Shown: positions 53,900 to 63,923, counted from the first letter of the stretch. The stretch is DNA of 64,000 nt from an uncultured Clostridia bacterium (GCA_944388585.1 CALXJI010000002.1:221758-285757), one strand, 5' to 3'. Numbers and translations are program-made. The notes: generated by a model from the letters alone, not told the origin.

Positions 53900-55177
53900 A
53901 TGGAAAATATAGAGAATAAGGATTTATTAAAAATAAATGAAGATAATAAAAAAAGAATAAAAATTAATAAAAAAGTATTATTAATAATTATATTTGCTTT
54001 ATTAATATTCATAGTGCTACTATGTAGATTTTTAATTTATCCAATTTTATTAATAAAAAGTATAAATAATAATTATGATTTAAAACAATATGAAAAAGTT
54101 GCAAATTATTATGATAAAATTTATATTATAAGAAAATTTATTAATAATGAAGATGAATATAATATAATTGATTATAAAGTCAAATATTCAAAAGCGTTAT
54201 TTCTTTACGATAGTAAAAATTTTATAGAAGCAGAAAATATATTAAATTCTATACTAACTCCATCAAAAGAATCTAGTACTTTGTTAAATGAATGTTATTA
54301 TAATTGTGCTTTAACTTATATAGCAGATAAAGACTATACTAATGCTGTAAAGAAATTAGAATTAGTCATTGGGAAAGATGATAAAGATAGTTTATTAGAT
54401 GACTGCTACTATAATATTGCAATAGAGCTTTTAAAAAATAAACAATTTACAGATTCACTTTCAATGTTAAAGAAGATAAAGAATTCTAATTATGAAGGAT
54501 TAAAAGATACAGAGAAAAAAATCTATTATGAATATGGACTTAGTTCTTATAATTCAAAAGACTATTCTTCTGCAATAACTCAATTTGAAAAAATAAAAGG
54601 ATATAATGATGCTGATAAATATTACAATACTTCGTGCATTATAATTGCAGAAAAATATATAGATTCAAACGATTTAAATAGTGCAATCCAAACATATAAT
54701 AAAGTTCCTGATGATTCCGAATATAATGAAATCAATGCTGGAGATAGAAAAAATCAACTTTTAAGAGCTTATGAACTAAATAAGGTAATGGGAAACAAAA
54801 AAGCTACTAGTACTTATATAGAAACTAGAAATGTGTGGAAATATGATGGAAGATGGGATAGTTGGTATATAGATCAAACATCAAATGAATATATTGATAT
54901 ATCTTTAAAATTAAATAATGACGGTTCTTTTGATATTAGTGGTAAAGCTATGTTCTACGTATATGATGATTTTTCTTCATTAGCTAAATATGTAAAGACT
55001 AAATCCAAAATAAAAACATTTAGTTTTAAAAATGTTTATGATATTCCTAATGAAACATGGTTAGATAGTGAAACAAAATTCTCATACAGTAATGGAACAT
55101 ATAAGATAGATTATTACGTTGAAGATAATTATTCCACTAACTTCTATAATATATATAAAACTACTATAACTTATTAA
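53900..55177 (+). CDS. Membrane-anchored TPR protein
   Basis: The protein has a basic N-terminus, one membrane segment at about residues 27-50, then four to six TPR-like helical pairs at about 75-300 (for example YYNCALTYIADKDYTNAVKKL and YYEYGLSSYNSKDYSSAITQF). The last 120 residues form a beta-like domain (YIDISLKLNNDGSFDISGKA). No family is known to me. AAGGAG precedes the ATG. It lies alone on the plus strand, convergent with the McrBC-like operon, as cargo of the element. Confidence 0.75.
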   Translation: MENIENKDLLKINEDNKKRIKINKKVLLIIIFALLIFIVLLCRFLIYPILLIKSINNNYDLKQYEKVANYYDKIYIIRKFINNEDEYNIIDYKVKYSKALFLYDSKNFIEAENILNSILTPSKESSTLLNECYYNCALTYIADKDYTNAVKKLELVIGKDDKDSLLDDCYYNIAIELLKNKQFTDSLSMLKKIKNSNYEGLKDTEKKIYYEYGLSSYNSKDYSSAITQFEKIKGYNDADKYYNTSCIIIAEKYIDSNDLNSAIQTYNKVPDDSEYNEINAGDRKNQLLRAYELNKVMGNKKATSTYIETRNVWKYDGRWDSWYIDQTSNEYIDISLKLNNDGSFDISGKAMFYVYDDFSSLAKYVKTKSKIKTFSFKNVYDIPNETWLDSETKFSYSNGTYKIDYYVEDNYSTNFYNIYKTTITY

Positions 55178-55213
55178 AAAATCATGTGGTAAATTTTTAC
55201 TACATGATTTTTT
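55177..55213. terminator. Bidirectional terminator between the TPR gene and the nuclease operon
   Basis: AAAAAATCATGTGGTAAA pairs with the matching TTTACTACATGATTTTTT-like arm; T and A runs at both ends. Confidence 0.85.
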
Positions 55214-55217
55214 GCTT

Positions 55218-56957
55218 TTAATCTAATAAATATTCTTCTATTATATCTTTTATTGCTATTTTTAATTCATTATATGCTACACTTTCAGAAAAATCTTTTT
55301 TTACGTCTATTCCTAAAAAACGACCTTCACTCCAATTAAAACATTTCTCTTTTTGATTTGGATATAAAACTATTACATTCTTAACTAATGATTCTTTTTT
55401 ATTATTTTTATTTATAGCTCTTAATTGAATGTAATCTACTATGGTTTTATCTATATCAGTTGTAGGATTATCTTTTTTTAACATATTTTCTAATCTTCTA
55501 TACTTTATTTCTACTATTAGAACAGCTTTGATATCGCCACTCGAATCAAAAAATTTTAAAATATAATCTGGTTTACAATGAACTCCGTTCATATTTATAA
55601 TTTCACCAAAATTTAACTTTAAGTTTGAATTGTTTTTACAATAATGGTCATATTCTACTTCAATTTTTATATTATCTTTAACATATTCAAATGTTTTATC
55701 AGAGGAAAATGACATTATTTGACTATTATCTGCAATACACATAAATTGTAATTCCTTAAGAATATTTTGAATAATTATAAAACCATATATTTCAAATATA
55801 GAATACGATTTTTTGTCAGCAAACAAGTCACTATTATCAAACTTATGAGAGTTGCTACTATTATTGGACAATTTTCTATATATCTTATAGAAAAAATGAT
55901 AATTTGGATTATTATAAAAAGTATTAGAAAACATACTACTATTTTCTACATTTAAATTATATAGTTCATTTGATGTTAGTAACAAATTAATAGATATTAG
56001 TATATCATTATAACTATATTCCCAATTTTTAAAAAGATGTATCCATTTCTTATTGTCTACTATTCTTCCATTAATACTTCTTTTTTCATTTTCTTTTTCA
56101 ATAGTATAATATCTTGAATGAGTTTGTTTTTCATTAACTGCTATTTCTTCATCTAAAAGAGATTTTAATTCTTTTTCTTTATCAATTATCATATTTGTTA
56201 AATTAATCTTGTTATCTATCATAATTTTTTTTATACTTAATAAATACCTTTTTAAAATTATATTATCTAGTGTATTAGAACTAGTTACTTTCTTCAAATT
56301 GTAAAAATAATTTTGATTTGAATTTAAATTATTCTTTTTTATTGTGATATAATTCTGTCTTTTTTCAAATTTTTCTTTAGTATATTGTGTAATAATTTTA
56401 TTATTAAATGAATTTATTAATTTATTAACATTATAAAGAAAAATCTTTCTATTTTTTTCCAATATTTTATAAATATAAAATTCATTACTTTTATCTATAG
56501 AATATATACTATTTATTGAATTACTTTTGAAGAAATCTACTGATAAGCCACTAATGAAATCATTAATTAAGTCTATTACTGAAGACATACCATCATCATT
56601 TACTTCTTTATTATATTTTACTTCAAATAATCTATCATATATATTATTTTCATCATAAAGATATATGTGATATTTTGATGGAATATATCCCAAATCTATC
56701 TCATCTTCACAATCAGAAATAATATATTCTTGATCATTTTTTAGTTCTAATATATTATCTTCACATATAATATATTCTGAATCTTTTCTATAGCTATAGC
56801 ACTCAATCTTTACTTTATATTTCTCGCTATTTAATTTAATCTTAACTTTATCATATTCATTAAAAGAAATAACAGCCTTCTCTTTTATAACATTTTCTAT
56901 GTTATAATACTTTACTCTATTATTTCTATAGATTAATAAGTTATTTTGTGTATCCAT
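55218..56957 (-). CDS. DUF2357/McrC-like PD-(D/E)xK nuclease
   Basis: This matches the nuclease partner of McrB-like motors. The first 150 residues are beta-rich and the middle is helical. The helix FEIYGFIIIQNILKEL precedes the nuclease fold, as in McrC and DUF2357 proteins. The active site reads K-P-D464-Y...V-E483-I-K485-Y, the D...E-x-K of the superfamily, followed by a helix with the Q in DYIQLRA. At 579 residues it is larger than E. coli McrC (about 350). It overlaps the end of the AAA+ gene by 17 bp. The likely role is cutting modified or foreign DNA under control of the motor. Confidence 0.8.
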   Translation of the reverse strand: MDTQNNLLIYRNNRVKYYNIENVIKEKAVISFNEYDKVKIKLNSEKYKVKIECYSYRKDSEYIICEDNILELKNDQEYIISDCEDEIDLGYIPSKYHIYLYDENNIYDRLFEVKYNKEVNDDGMSSVIDLINDFISGLSVDFFKSNSINSIYSIDKSNEFYIYKILEKNRKIFLYNVNKLINSFNNKIITQYTKEKFEKRQNYITIKKNNLNSNQNYFYNLKKVTSSNTLDNIILKRYLLSIKKIMIDNKINLTNMIIDKEKELKSLLDEEIAVNEKQTHSRYYTIEKENEKRSINGRIVDNKKWIHLFKNWEYSYNDILISINLLLTSNELYNLNVENSSMFSNTFYNNPNYHFFYKIYRKLSNNSSNSHKFDNSDLFADKKSYSIFEIYGFIIIQNILKELQFMCIADNSQIMSFSSDKTFEYVKDNIKIEVEYDHYCKNNSNLKLNFGEIINMNGVHCKPDYILKFFDSSGDIKAVLIVEIKYRRLENMLKKDNPTTDIDKTIVDYIQLRAINKNNKKESLVKNVIVLYPNQKEKCFNWSEGRFLGIDVKKDFSESVAYNELKIAIKDIIEEYLLD

Positions 56958-58869
56958 ATTTTCTTAATTCAGCCACCTTATTTTCGATTTCTTTTCTGCT
57001 TTCAGAAAAATCACTTATCATATTATATTCATCAAAAATATCAATCAAAGATTCTTCATTAGAAATATTTTCTAATCCCAAAAACATACCTATACTTTCT
57101 GTTGATCCATTTATCTTTTTTATTATAGTTTGCTTAAATGCATAGTCAAAAGCTTTTCTTTCATCAAATTCATCTGGCTTATTTTTTAAGTACAAAGCTA
57201 TATTTTTTACACTTCTAAAAGAAACTCCCTTTTGAGGATCAATTTTATTTAAAATTTCATGAATTTTATCAAAAAATTCTAATTGTTCTATGCTAAATTT
57301 AGATATATAGTTATATTCTTCAACATCATTTTCTGGAATATATTCAAAAAAATTTTCTGATGATTTTTTTACCTCTTCTTTTATATCAATGTTAGTTTCA
57401 GAGTAATCTTTAAAAGACATTTTTTTTAAATTTATAACAAAAGCTCTATCTAGTAGTCTATCCGAAATATTTTTAGTTGTTTCATCCAAATTAATAGTAC
57501 CAACAAAAACTACATTTTTTCCTATTTTTATTTTTTCAGGATATTTCTCGGAATTTAGACATCTTTGATTTTCACTATATAAATATATATTTTTTTCTTC
57601 ATTTCCTTTTTCTAATATTGACATAAATGGAGCAAACCAGTACTCAATTTGTGATAGATTCATTTCATCAAATATAACCATATGCATTTTATTAATATTA
57701 TTTGAAGCATGATTTAAAAATTCAACTAGTCTTGTATCTGAAGGAGTATATATTCCAGTATTTGGATTTAAATATCCTAATACATCGGATGGTTCTGTAA
57801 ATGATGGTGAAACTGGAACAAATAATAGCTCATTGTTTTCCTCACTCATATTAAAAAATTCTGCAAATTTTAATGGCAATTTAGTTTTTCCTGTACCAGA
57901 CATTCCTGCCAATATAACAAGTTGTGATGATCTTAAACATGTAAAAAAATTATTTAAATCATCAATAGTATAACATAAATTGCTCTGTCCAATATATTTT
58001 GAAAAATTTTGAATTGTTTCTGTGATATTTGTGTATCCATATTGATCTTGATTCTTATTTTCTTTATTTAATTCTTCTTTTGTTATCTTTTTTTCTTTTC
58101 TCTTTAATATAGATGATTCACTTATAAAAGCATAATCACAATTTGTATTATAGATTATTTCATTTTTTTTCTCAAAATCTTCATAATCAATGTCTATTAA
58201 AACAGGAGAAATACTCTCATCACTTTTTCTCCAATAGATATAACTTTTCTCCTCATCTTCTAAGCATTCCAAAGGTAATTTGTATATCTTTTTATCAAAA
58301 CTAATATATTTTGGACTTCTTAAAATTAAACCAGATATATTTGTTAATGAAACACTTTCTCCACTATTAATTTTATCAAATAAATTGTTATTTCTAATTA
58401 TTGGAACTAAATAATATTTTTGAGTTTTGTTCTCATATTTTTGAATTACATCATATACTTTACCATTTTTATAAAAAATAGCTTCATCTTCTTTGAAATA
58501 ATAAAATGGCTTTATAATTATTAATTTATTTTTTAAATACTCATTTACTATATTTATTACTTTTTGTAAATCAGTATTATCTCTTATATCAATACTATCA
58601 TCTCTTAATATAAAATTTCTGAATTCTTCTGCTTTTACATAGCAAACATTTTCTTTTGAATTATCTCCAAATACTTCTTCATCTCTTTCGATTTCTTCAA
58701 CATATTCAGGTTGTTCAGTAATAACTTTTAATTTAACTTGAACAAAGCTATTATTTCCTGATAAATAAGCTTGATCAAACACACATAGAATCCTAACATT
58801 TTTTGCTACAGTATCAAAATTTCTTTTAGCACTTTCATTTATTAATTGTTCTTCTTCTCGTCTATTCAT
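56941..58869 (-). CDS. McrB-like AAA+ motor protein
   Basis: The 642-residue protein has an N-terminal part of about 290 residues with no recognised fold (possibly target recognition) and a C-terminal AAA+ domain of the McrB clade. Walker A is G322-M-S-G-T-G-K-T329, Walker B is MVIFD401-E402 followed by the family marker MNLSQIEYWFAPFM, the sensor is GTINLDE (457-463) and the arginine finger is in DRLLDRA. McrB proteins use GTP; related motors may use ATP, and sequence does not settle this. GGAGG precedes the ATG. It is third in the operon. Confidence 0.85.
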   Translation of the reverse strand: MNRREEEQLINESAKRNFDTVAKNVRILCVFDQAYLSGNNSFVQVKLKVITEQPEYVEEIERDEEVFGDNSKENVCYVKAEEFRNFILRDDSIDIRDNTDLQKVINIVNEYLKNKLIIIKPFYYFKEDEAIFYKNGKVYDVIQKYENKTQKYYLVPIIRNNNLFDKINSGESVSLTNISGLILRSPKYISFDKKIYKLPLECLEDEEKSYIYWRKSDESISPVLIDIDYEDFEKKNEIIYNTNCDYAFISESSILKRKEKKITKEELNKENKNQDQYGYTNITETIQNFSKYIGQSNLCYTIDDLNNFFTCLRSSQLVILAGMSGTGKTKLPLKFAEFFNMSEENNELLFVPVSPSFTEPSDVLGYLNPNTGIYTPSDTRLVEFLNHASNNINKMHMVIFDEMNLSQIEYWFAPFMSILEKGNEEKNIYLYSENQRCLNSEKYPEKIKIGKNVVFVGTINLDETTKNISDRLLDRAFVINLKKMSFKDYSETNIDIKEEVKKSSENFFEYIPENDVEEYNYISKFSIEQLEFFDKIHEILNKIDPQKGVSFRSVKNIALYLKNKPDEFDERKAFDYAFKQTIIKKINGSTESIGMFLGLENISNEESLIDIFDEYNMISDFSESRKEIENKVAELRKYGYTK

Positions 58870-58870
58870 T

Positions 58871-59821
58871 TTATTCCTCCATAATTTTTAATAAAACATA
58901 TTCTAAAACTAGTAATTTGGAAATATTATTTTTTTCTTTAAAATTCTTTATATTTAGATTTAATAATCTTTCGACAAATTCAAATAAATCTTTTTTTTCA
59001 ACGATTTCTTCTTTTTCAATAATTTCTTTAATATCCTCTTTTGAAAAATTTGTTTGAATTAGCTTATTACACAATTCGAATTTTATATTTTTATTAATTT
59101 CGTTTTCTTTCATTAACTCTTCATAGCTTTTTTTAAGTTCATTCATTTTAATTAGGTTGTTTTCATTTGCTTTCTGTATTTCTTTTTTACTTATATCTTT
59201 TATTAAATTGTAATCTTCTTTTAATTGCGTAAGTTCTTTCTCCTTTTGAACTAGAGTTTGCTGAAGCTTATTAACTTTATCACTTAAATTAGATTGCTTT
59301 GCTTCATTTTTATTTATGATTTCTAAATTTTTGGCTATTATTTCATCTTTCTCTTTTATTTCATCTTCATATTTTGCTATTTTATTTTCTATTTCTAGTC
59401 TTTCAAACTTTATTTTCAATTCATTTTCATTTATATTTGATATATCATAAATATTAGATAAAATTAATAGCACATTGTAATCATTAATTTCTTTTATTTC
59501 TTTTTCCAAATTTTCATCGTTTTTAATATTTAGTTTTTCTTTTATAGAATTATCTATAATTTTTTCAACATTTATTTCACTTCCACTTTTCTCTAAAAAT
59601 AAAACTTCACAAATTTTTTTTAAGGAAATAGTAGAAGGTCTAAATCCATTCCAATACTTTCCATTAATCTTACCTATATAATATTTACATGTTTTCATAG
59701 AATTTTTGCATTCTGATAAGAAAAAATTTTTTAATATACTTAATCCAATAAAATCACATATTACTTCAAAATCATTATAACTTTTTTTTAATAAATTTTC
59801 TTTATTAATATTCACTATCAA
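58871..59821 (-). CDS. Coiled-coil protein of the McrBC-like operon
   Basis: A 316-residue protein with a globular N-terminus of about 120 residues and a long coiled coil at about 135-265 (YEDEIKEKDEIIAKNLEIIN, VNKLQQTLVQKEKELTQLK), then a helical C-terminus. The first gene's last codons overlap it by 17 bp; the likely start is a TTG at 59821 preceded by AAGGA, or a GTG at 59815. Long coiled coils are known in CoCoNuT-type McrBC relatives, but here the coil is a separate protein. Its role, perhaps target sensing or assembly, is inference. Confidence 0.7.
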   Translation of the reverse strand: MIVNINKENLLKKSYNDFEVICDFIGLSILKNFFLSECKNSMKTCKYYIGKINGKYWNGFRPSTISLKKICEVLFLEKSGSEINVEKIIDNSIKEKLNIKNDENLEKEIKEINDYNVLLILSNIYDISNINENELKIKFERLEIENKIAKYEDEIKEKDEIIAKNLEIINKNEAKQSNLSDKVNKLQQTLVQKEKELTQLKEDYNLIKDISKKEIQKANENNLIKMNELKKSYEELMKENEINKNIKFELCNKLIQTNFSKEDIKEIIEKEEIVEKKDLFEFVERLLNLNIKNFKEKNNISKLLVLEYVLLKIMEE

Positions 59822-60110
59822 TCACATCCTTAATTTTTTTGTTAAAATCATCTAAGTATCTATTAATATTTCTAATTGACACCTTTCTTTTAAAAATTTT
59901 CTTTTCAACCTGTATCCATTCTTCTTTTATTAATATAAATAACCTTACATATTTTTGAACATATTTTTTATCTAAAAAAAAGTTATAAATTATCTCTCCT
60001 TCATAAATAACCAAATCATCAATAGTTACTCTAATTATATTAGAATAATCTTTTATTTTTTGTGTATTAAAAATAATTTCTAATCCTTTTATATCAAAAA
60101 AGTCGCTCAT
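59805..60110 (-). CDS. Small first protein of the McrBC-like operon
   Basis: A 101-residue protein of unknown family with beta-like first half (IRVTIDDLVIYEGEIIYNFF) and a basic helical second half (KKIFKRKVSIRNINRYLDD). Start at ATG 60110, preceded by AAGGTGAT; a GTG lies three codons earlier. It is the first gene of the operon and overlaps the coiled-coil gene. It might be a sensor or a specificity subunit; nothing in the sequence decides. Confidence 0.65.
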   Translation of the reverse strand: MSDFFDIKGLEIIFNTQKIKDYSNIIRVTIDDLVIYEGEIIYNFFLDKKYVQKYVRLFILIKEEWIQVEKKIFKRKVSIRNINRYLDDFNKKIKDVIDSEY

Positions 60111-60296
60111 AATTATCACCTTTTAATAAATTATACAAAAAAATTCCTAAAAAAACAACAAATTTTTTAATATGTAATTTATCAATAAATAAACTAATTA
60201 GTATAAAAAAAGAGTATTTATACAATACTCCTCAAAATAAGCATATTATTTTTAATTTTTAACTAAAATATATTCAAGTCATAATATTATATCATG

Positions 60297-60340
60297 CTGC
60301 GACATTACTGCGACATTACTGCGACATTACTGCGACATTT
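60297..60340. repeat. 11-bp tandem repeat, four copies, abutting the AlbA_2 stop codon
   Basis: CTGCGACATTA at 60297-60307, 60308-60318, 60319-60329 and CTGCGACATTT at 60330-60340; the stop codon of the minus-strand gene is 60343-60341. As 11 is not a multiple of three, gain or loss would change any frame read through it. Confidence 0.9.
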
Positions 60341-61810
60341 TTATTCCTTTATTTTATAAATTTTTCTAGGATCTCTATTAGATGTTCCTATCCATTCAAC
60401 CAAATTATTATCACATAATTTCTTTAATATTCTTTGTACTGTCTTTCTATCTCTATTAACGAACTCAGCAATTTCAGCAGTTTTAACTTCTCCTTTGTCA
60501 AAAATCATTTGCATTATTTTTTGTTCCATTACATTTAACTCAAACCATTTTTCATTTATTTTAACATCTTTTAAAAGATTTTCATTGACTCTTTTACTTC
60601 TCATAACAACATTATTCTTTAATATTAATTTTAAAGATAAACCTTTTTCTTCTTCATAAATAGGATCTTCTAAGAAAAATTCACTCATTTCTCTATAAAT
60701 TCTTGAAACACCTTCATTAAGTTCTTTTACAAGACCTAATTCTGTTAAAGTTCTTGAAATAATTGGATTCCTTGCATATCTTTTTTCACGTATATTATCA
60801 ATAGTTATAATATTAGGTAAATCTCCGGGGCTTAATATCTCCATTCTATCATCATAGATAAAGACTTTTGTATGTTCTCCTGAAATAGCATAATTTCTGT
60901 GAGTAATAGCATTTGTTATGCCCTCTTCCCAAGCAAATTTAGGATATTCTGGAACAGTAACGAAAGTACCATTTTTACCTAAATGATTAAATTCCCTTAG
61001 TTGAGTATCAACAAATTTTTGGCTTTCTATAATCTGTTTATATAGAGGTAATGCAAAAGTTTTATCTTTAACAATATTTAGATTTGCTCCTGTTTGCATT
61101 TCTGTTCCTTCAAATTTAATAACCCTTATTCTAGCAGAAGGAAAGAATACAGAAGGGTCTTTAGCAAATAGCAAAACGCCTGCATTAGTTAAGCACTCTC
61201 TGCCAGTTAAATTATCAGTAACCAAAAATCGTCTTGCTCTTAAAACATCTAATAAGTCTTGCTCATCAGCACCTATAGAATTTTTATATATTTCTACCAT
61301 TTCCTTATCAATATCATTTACAGAGCTATTTATATTTATTTGTTCTTCAAAATATATTTCGTGCCTATCTAGTTCCAAAGCTTTAATTTGATCATTTGAA
61401 AGTTTAATAGTTGAATCTCCTTGTCTTAAATATACTTCATCTTTTGCATTCCTAATTATAGTATTTACACTAGGTCTAATATGAATTAATAAAATTTTAT
61501 CTTTATGTCCTTTATAGTTAGTAACTTCTATAGTTTCATTTTCATATATTGGAATTGTTTTTAAATAATCATTTGAAGTAACTTTTAAGAATTTGTTATA
61601 TTTGCTTTCACATTCTTCAAAACCTTCTATTTTTCCATCGTCTGCAATTCCAATAACTAATGTTCCACCACTAGCATTTGCAAATCCAGCAATGTGATTG
61701 GCTAAATCTTTTATGTCTTTCTTTGCACTTTTTCTGTCGAAAAATTGATTTTCTCTTTCATTGCACATATATTCAAGTGTTAATTTAGAATTAATTTTTG
61801 AGCCTTCCAT
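60341..61810 (-). CDS. Schlafen/AlbA_2-type ATP-binding regulator (COG2865)
   Basis: The N-terminal AlbA_2 (divergent AAA_4 or Schlafen-like) domain covers about residues 10-140, with LANHIAGFANASGGTLVIGIADDG. The middle part carries TNAGVLLFA and a HATPase-like region ITNAITHRNY plus ILSPGDLPN. The last 70 residues form a winged helix (EVKTAEIAEFVNRDRKTVQR). Proteins of this family are linked to transcription control and are common in mobile DNA. Start at ATG 61810, with GGGAGG upstream. It is a single-gene unit, upstream of the McrBC-like operon on the same strand. Confidence 0.9.
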   Translation of the reverse strand: MEGSKINSKLTLEYMCNERENQFFDRKSAKKDIKDLANHIAGFANASGGTLVIGIADDGKIEGFEECESKYNKFLKVTSNDYLKTIPIYENETIEVTNYKGHKDKILLIHIRPSVNTIIRNAKDEVYLRQGDSTIKLSNDQIKALELDRHEIYFEEQININSSVNDIDKEMVEIYKNSIGADEQDLLDVLRARRFLVTDNLTGRECLTNAGVLLFAKDPSVFFPSARIRVIKFEGTEMQTGANLNIVKDKTFALPLYKQIIESQKFVDTQLREFNHLGKNGTFVTVPEYPKFAWEEGITNAITHRNYAISGEHTKVFIYDDRMEILSPGDLPNIITIDNIREKRYARNPIISRTLTELGLVKELNEGVSRIYREMSEFFLEDPIYEEEKGLSLKLILKNNVVMRSKRVNENLLKDVKINEKWFELNVMEQKIMQMIFDKGEVKTAEIAEFVNRDRKTVQRILKKLCDNNLVEWIGTSNRDPRKIYKIKE

Positions 61811-63003
61811 AAAACCTCCCAATATGCCTAAAGCATCATTATTTTATAAAAATATTAAATCATATCTATTCAAAATATTAAAGTTTATTTTATCACAAAT
61901 TCCAGAATAAATAAATACAAATTATTTTTATTACAAAAAATCTTAATTTTTATCTATAAATTACTAAAAAGTAGAATTACTATTAATACTATATTATTTT
62001 ATACTTTTATATCTCTTATTGTAAGATATAAATTAATAATTAAGTTTATTTTTAAATAATTTGTGCATTTTTTACTTCTTCTTATTAATCTCTTTTACTA
62101 TATTCATGATAAACTTTATCTCCATTTATTCATTTCCTTTTTAGCCCTATAAATTGTGCTCTAATTTATAGTAGTAATACATTCTAACATTTTTAACTTT
62201 ATATAGTTACATTAATACTTACCATTTTGAAGTGTCAGTCTATTATTTCTAATGGAAAAAATCATTATTCTTATATATATATTCTATTCTGTAAAAGATT
62301 TATACTCGTAAAATTTTTGTACATTAAAATATTGTATATTCTTTTCTTGTTTTTTAAATCTTCTTTTAACTCAAGTTTGAGCAAGAGAACAAAGCTGCAT
62401 TGATTTAAATAAATTAAACTTCATAATATTTATAAAAATCAATTTTTTCAACTAAGTTCTCTAACACACTAGAGAACTTTGTAAAAGTTCTCGTGTGCCA
62501 AGGGATAAATCCCTTTGGAAACCCTTTTGGTGTTTACTAATTTATAATAAATTAAAAAAAGTAGATTTTTTATTGGCCTTAGAGAAAACCACTTCAGCTA
62601 GGTTGGTGGAAATTTATTTGTTTTATTTAGAAGAAATCCTTTATTTTATTGAGGAATGAGCACTTTTTAGTTCATTTTATTTTTTGCTATTTTTCTACTT
62701 TACTTACCAAACTACTCCCCAAAGTTGTTACTATTAAAAAAATGGGAGTTAATTCAGCTACTATAGTAATAGGGATTTCAACCATTTTTCTTGGTTTTAT
62801 TCTAATTTACTATAGTTCAATTTTTATAAAATTTACAAATATCTCATTCTATTTAAATATCAATTTAAAATTGTCTAAACAATTATTGACAAATAATATT
62901 TTAATTTATAAAATTTGATTATGGAAAAATTATAGTTTTATATTTTTTACTTATATAAAACATTCTTATTCTAATACTAGTATTTAAATATAGGGGGGAT
63001 TTT
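61811..63003. other. Gene-poor region with hairpins and repeat copy 1
   Basis: No convincing gene in about 1.2 kb. A hairpin AAGTTCTCT-AGAGAACTT lies at 62454-62479. A repeat of about 68 bp at 62492-62559 recurs at 63630-63699. An 89-codon frame at 62649-62918 lacks a ribosome site. Confidence 0.5.
62492..62559. repeat. About 70-bp direct repeat flanking the collar-like gene, copy 1
   Basis: Shares CCAAGGGATAAATCCCTTTG, then TGTTTACTAATTT, then ATAATAAATTAAAAAA with 63630-63699, about 80% identical overall. AGGGATAAATCCCT is itself a hairpin. Confidence 0.8.
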
Positions 63004-63600
63004 ATGAAAAATAAAATACTAATAATAAATGATGTGATTATCATAATTATATCTATTTTTTTATCTATTTTAGGTGCTAATTTTATTAATAAAACTGATA
63101 ATGATATAGAGCAACCAATAATATCTAATGAGGATTATTTTTTGACGGCGTATCCAATAGGAAGTATATACATAACAACAAATATTAACGAAAACACGCC
63201 TGAAAAAATGAAAGAATTACATGGTGGAACTTGGGAATCTTATGGTGATGGACATTTACTACAATCAAACTCTAGTGTAGAAGCTGGAACAACTGGTGGA
63301 AGCAACGAAGTAGTATTACAAATTGAGAATATCCCACAACATAGCCACAATATTCCATCTTTATCTGTAAGTAGTATTACCCAAAATCTAGGTGGAAAGT
63401 GGTGTCATGGAGGAATATCAACATATTTAGGTGGCTTTGTTTTATTTAATACCGAAAATTGGGCTGGTTCTACTGATGCTACATTAACGATTTCTGGTCA
63501 AACCACAGCACCATCTATCACAAGCAATGTTGGAAATGGAGAAACCTTTAGTGTACAAAACAAATATATCACTGTTTATATGTGGAAGAGAATTGAATAA
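63004..63600 (+). CDS. Membrane-anchored protein with phage tail-collar-like domain
   Basis: The first 30 residues form a membrane segment (IIIIISIFLSILGANF) or an uncleaved signal. From residue 48 the protein follows the tail-collar or baseplate receptor-binding pattern of many phages: A-Y-P-I-G-S-I-Y-I, GGTWE, AGTTGGSNEV, ENIPQHSHN and the ending VQNKYITVYMWKR. Such domains usually sit at the tips of phage tail fibres without a membrane anchor. GGGGGG is well placed before the ATG. It is the last gene of the element and is flanked by a 70-bp direct repeat, so it may be a separately acquired cassette. Confidence 0.78.
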   Translation: MKNKILIINDVIIIIISIFLSILGANFINKTDNDIEQPIISNEDYFLTAYPIGSIYITTNINENTPEKMKELHGGTWESYGDGHLLQSNSSVEAGTTGGSNEVVLQIENIPQHSHNIPSLSVSSITQNLGGKWCHGGISTYLGGFVLFNTENWAGSTDATLTISGQTTAPSITSNVGNGETFSVQNKYITVYMWKRIE

Positions 63601-63629
63601 ATAATATTTTATTCTACATTTCAAAATTC

Positions 63630-63699
63630 TTGTGTCCCAAGGGATAAATCCCTTTGAAATCTATTTTGATGTTTACTAATTTTATAATAAATTAAAAAA
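63630..63699. repeat. About 70-bp direct repeat flanking the collar-like gene, copy 2
   Basis: See copy 1 at 62492-62559; both contain the AGGGATAAATCCCT hairpin. Confidence 0.8.
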
Positions 63700-63923
63700 T
63701 CAACCTTTTTATTGTTTAAAATAATTTTGCTATTATATAAAAATTTATTTTTTCATTACGAATTTTTTCCGTATACGCACTTTTTTCGTAATGAGTGTAT
63801 TATTATTTTTATTAAATTTTTCTTTAAATTATCTAAAAATAATCTGTGTTATTTTATAAATAAAAATGCTAATTAACACGCATGAGGTAACTAAAACATA
63901 GTAATTTGAATATATCTTGCTTA
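63700..63923. other. Gene-free right end of the element
   Basis: No gene. TTCGTAATGA-type inverted sequences (CATTACGAAT and TTCGTAATGAG, 63756-63795) give a possible hairpin. Confidence 0.4.

Noticed and set aside
62649..62918. 89-codon hydrophobic frame in the element
   Set aside because: It starts at a TTG without ribosome site, and composition matches AT-rich noncoding DNA.
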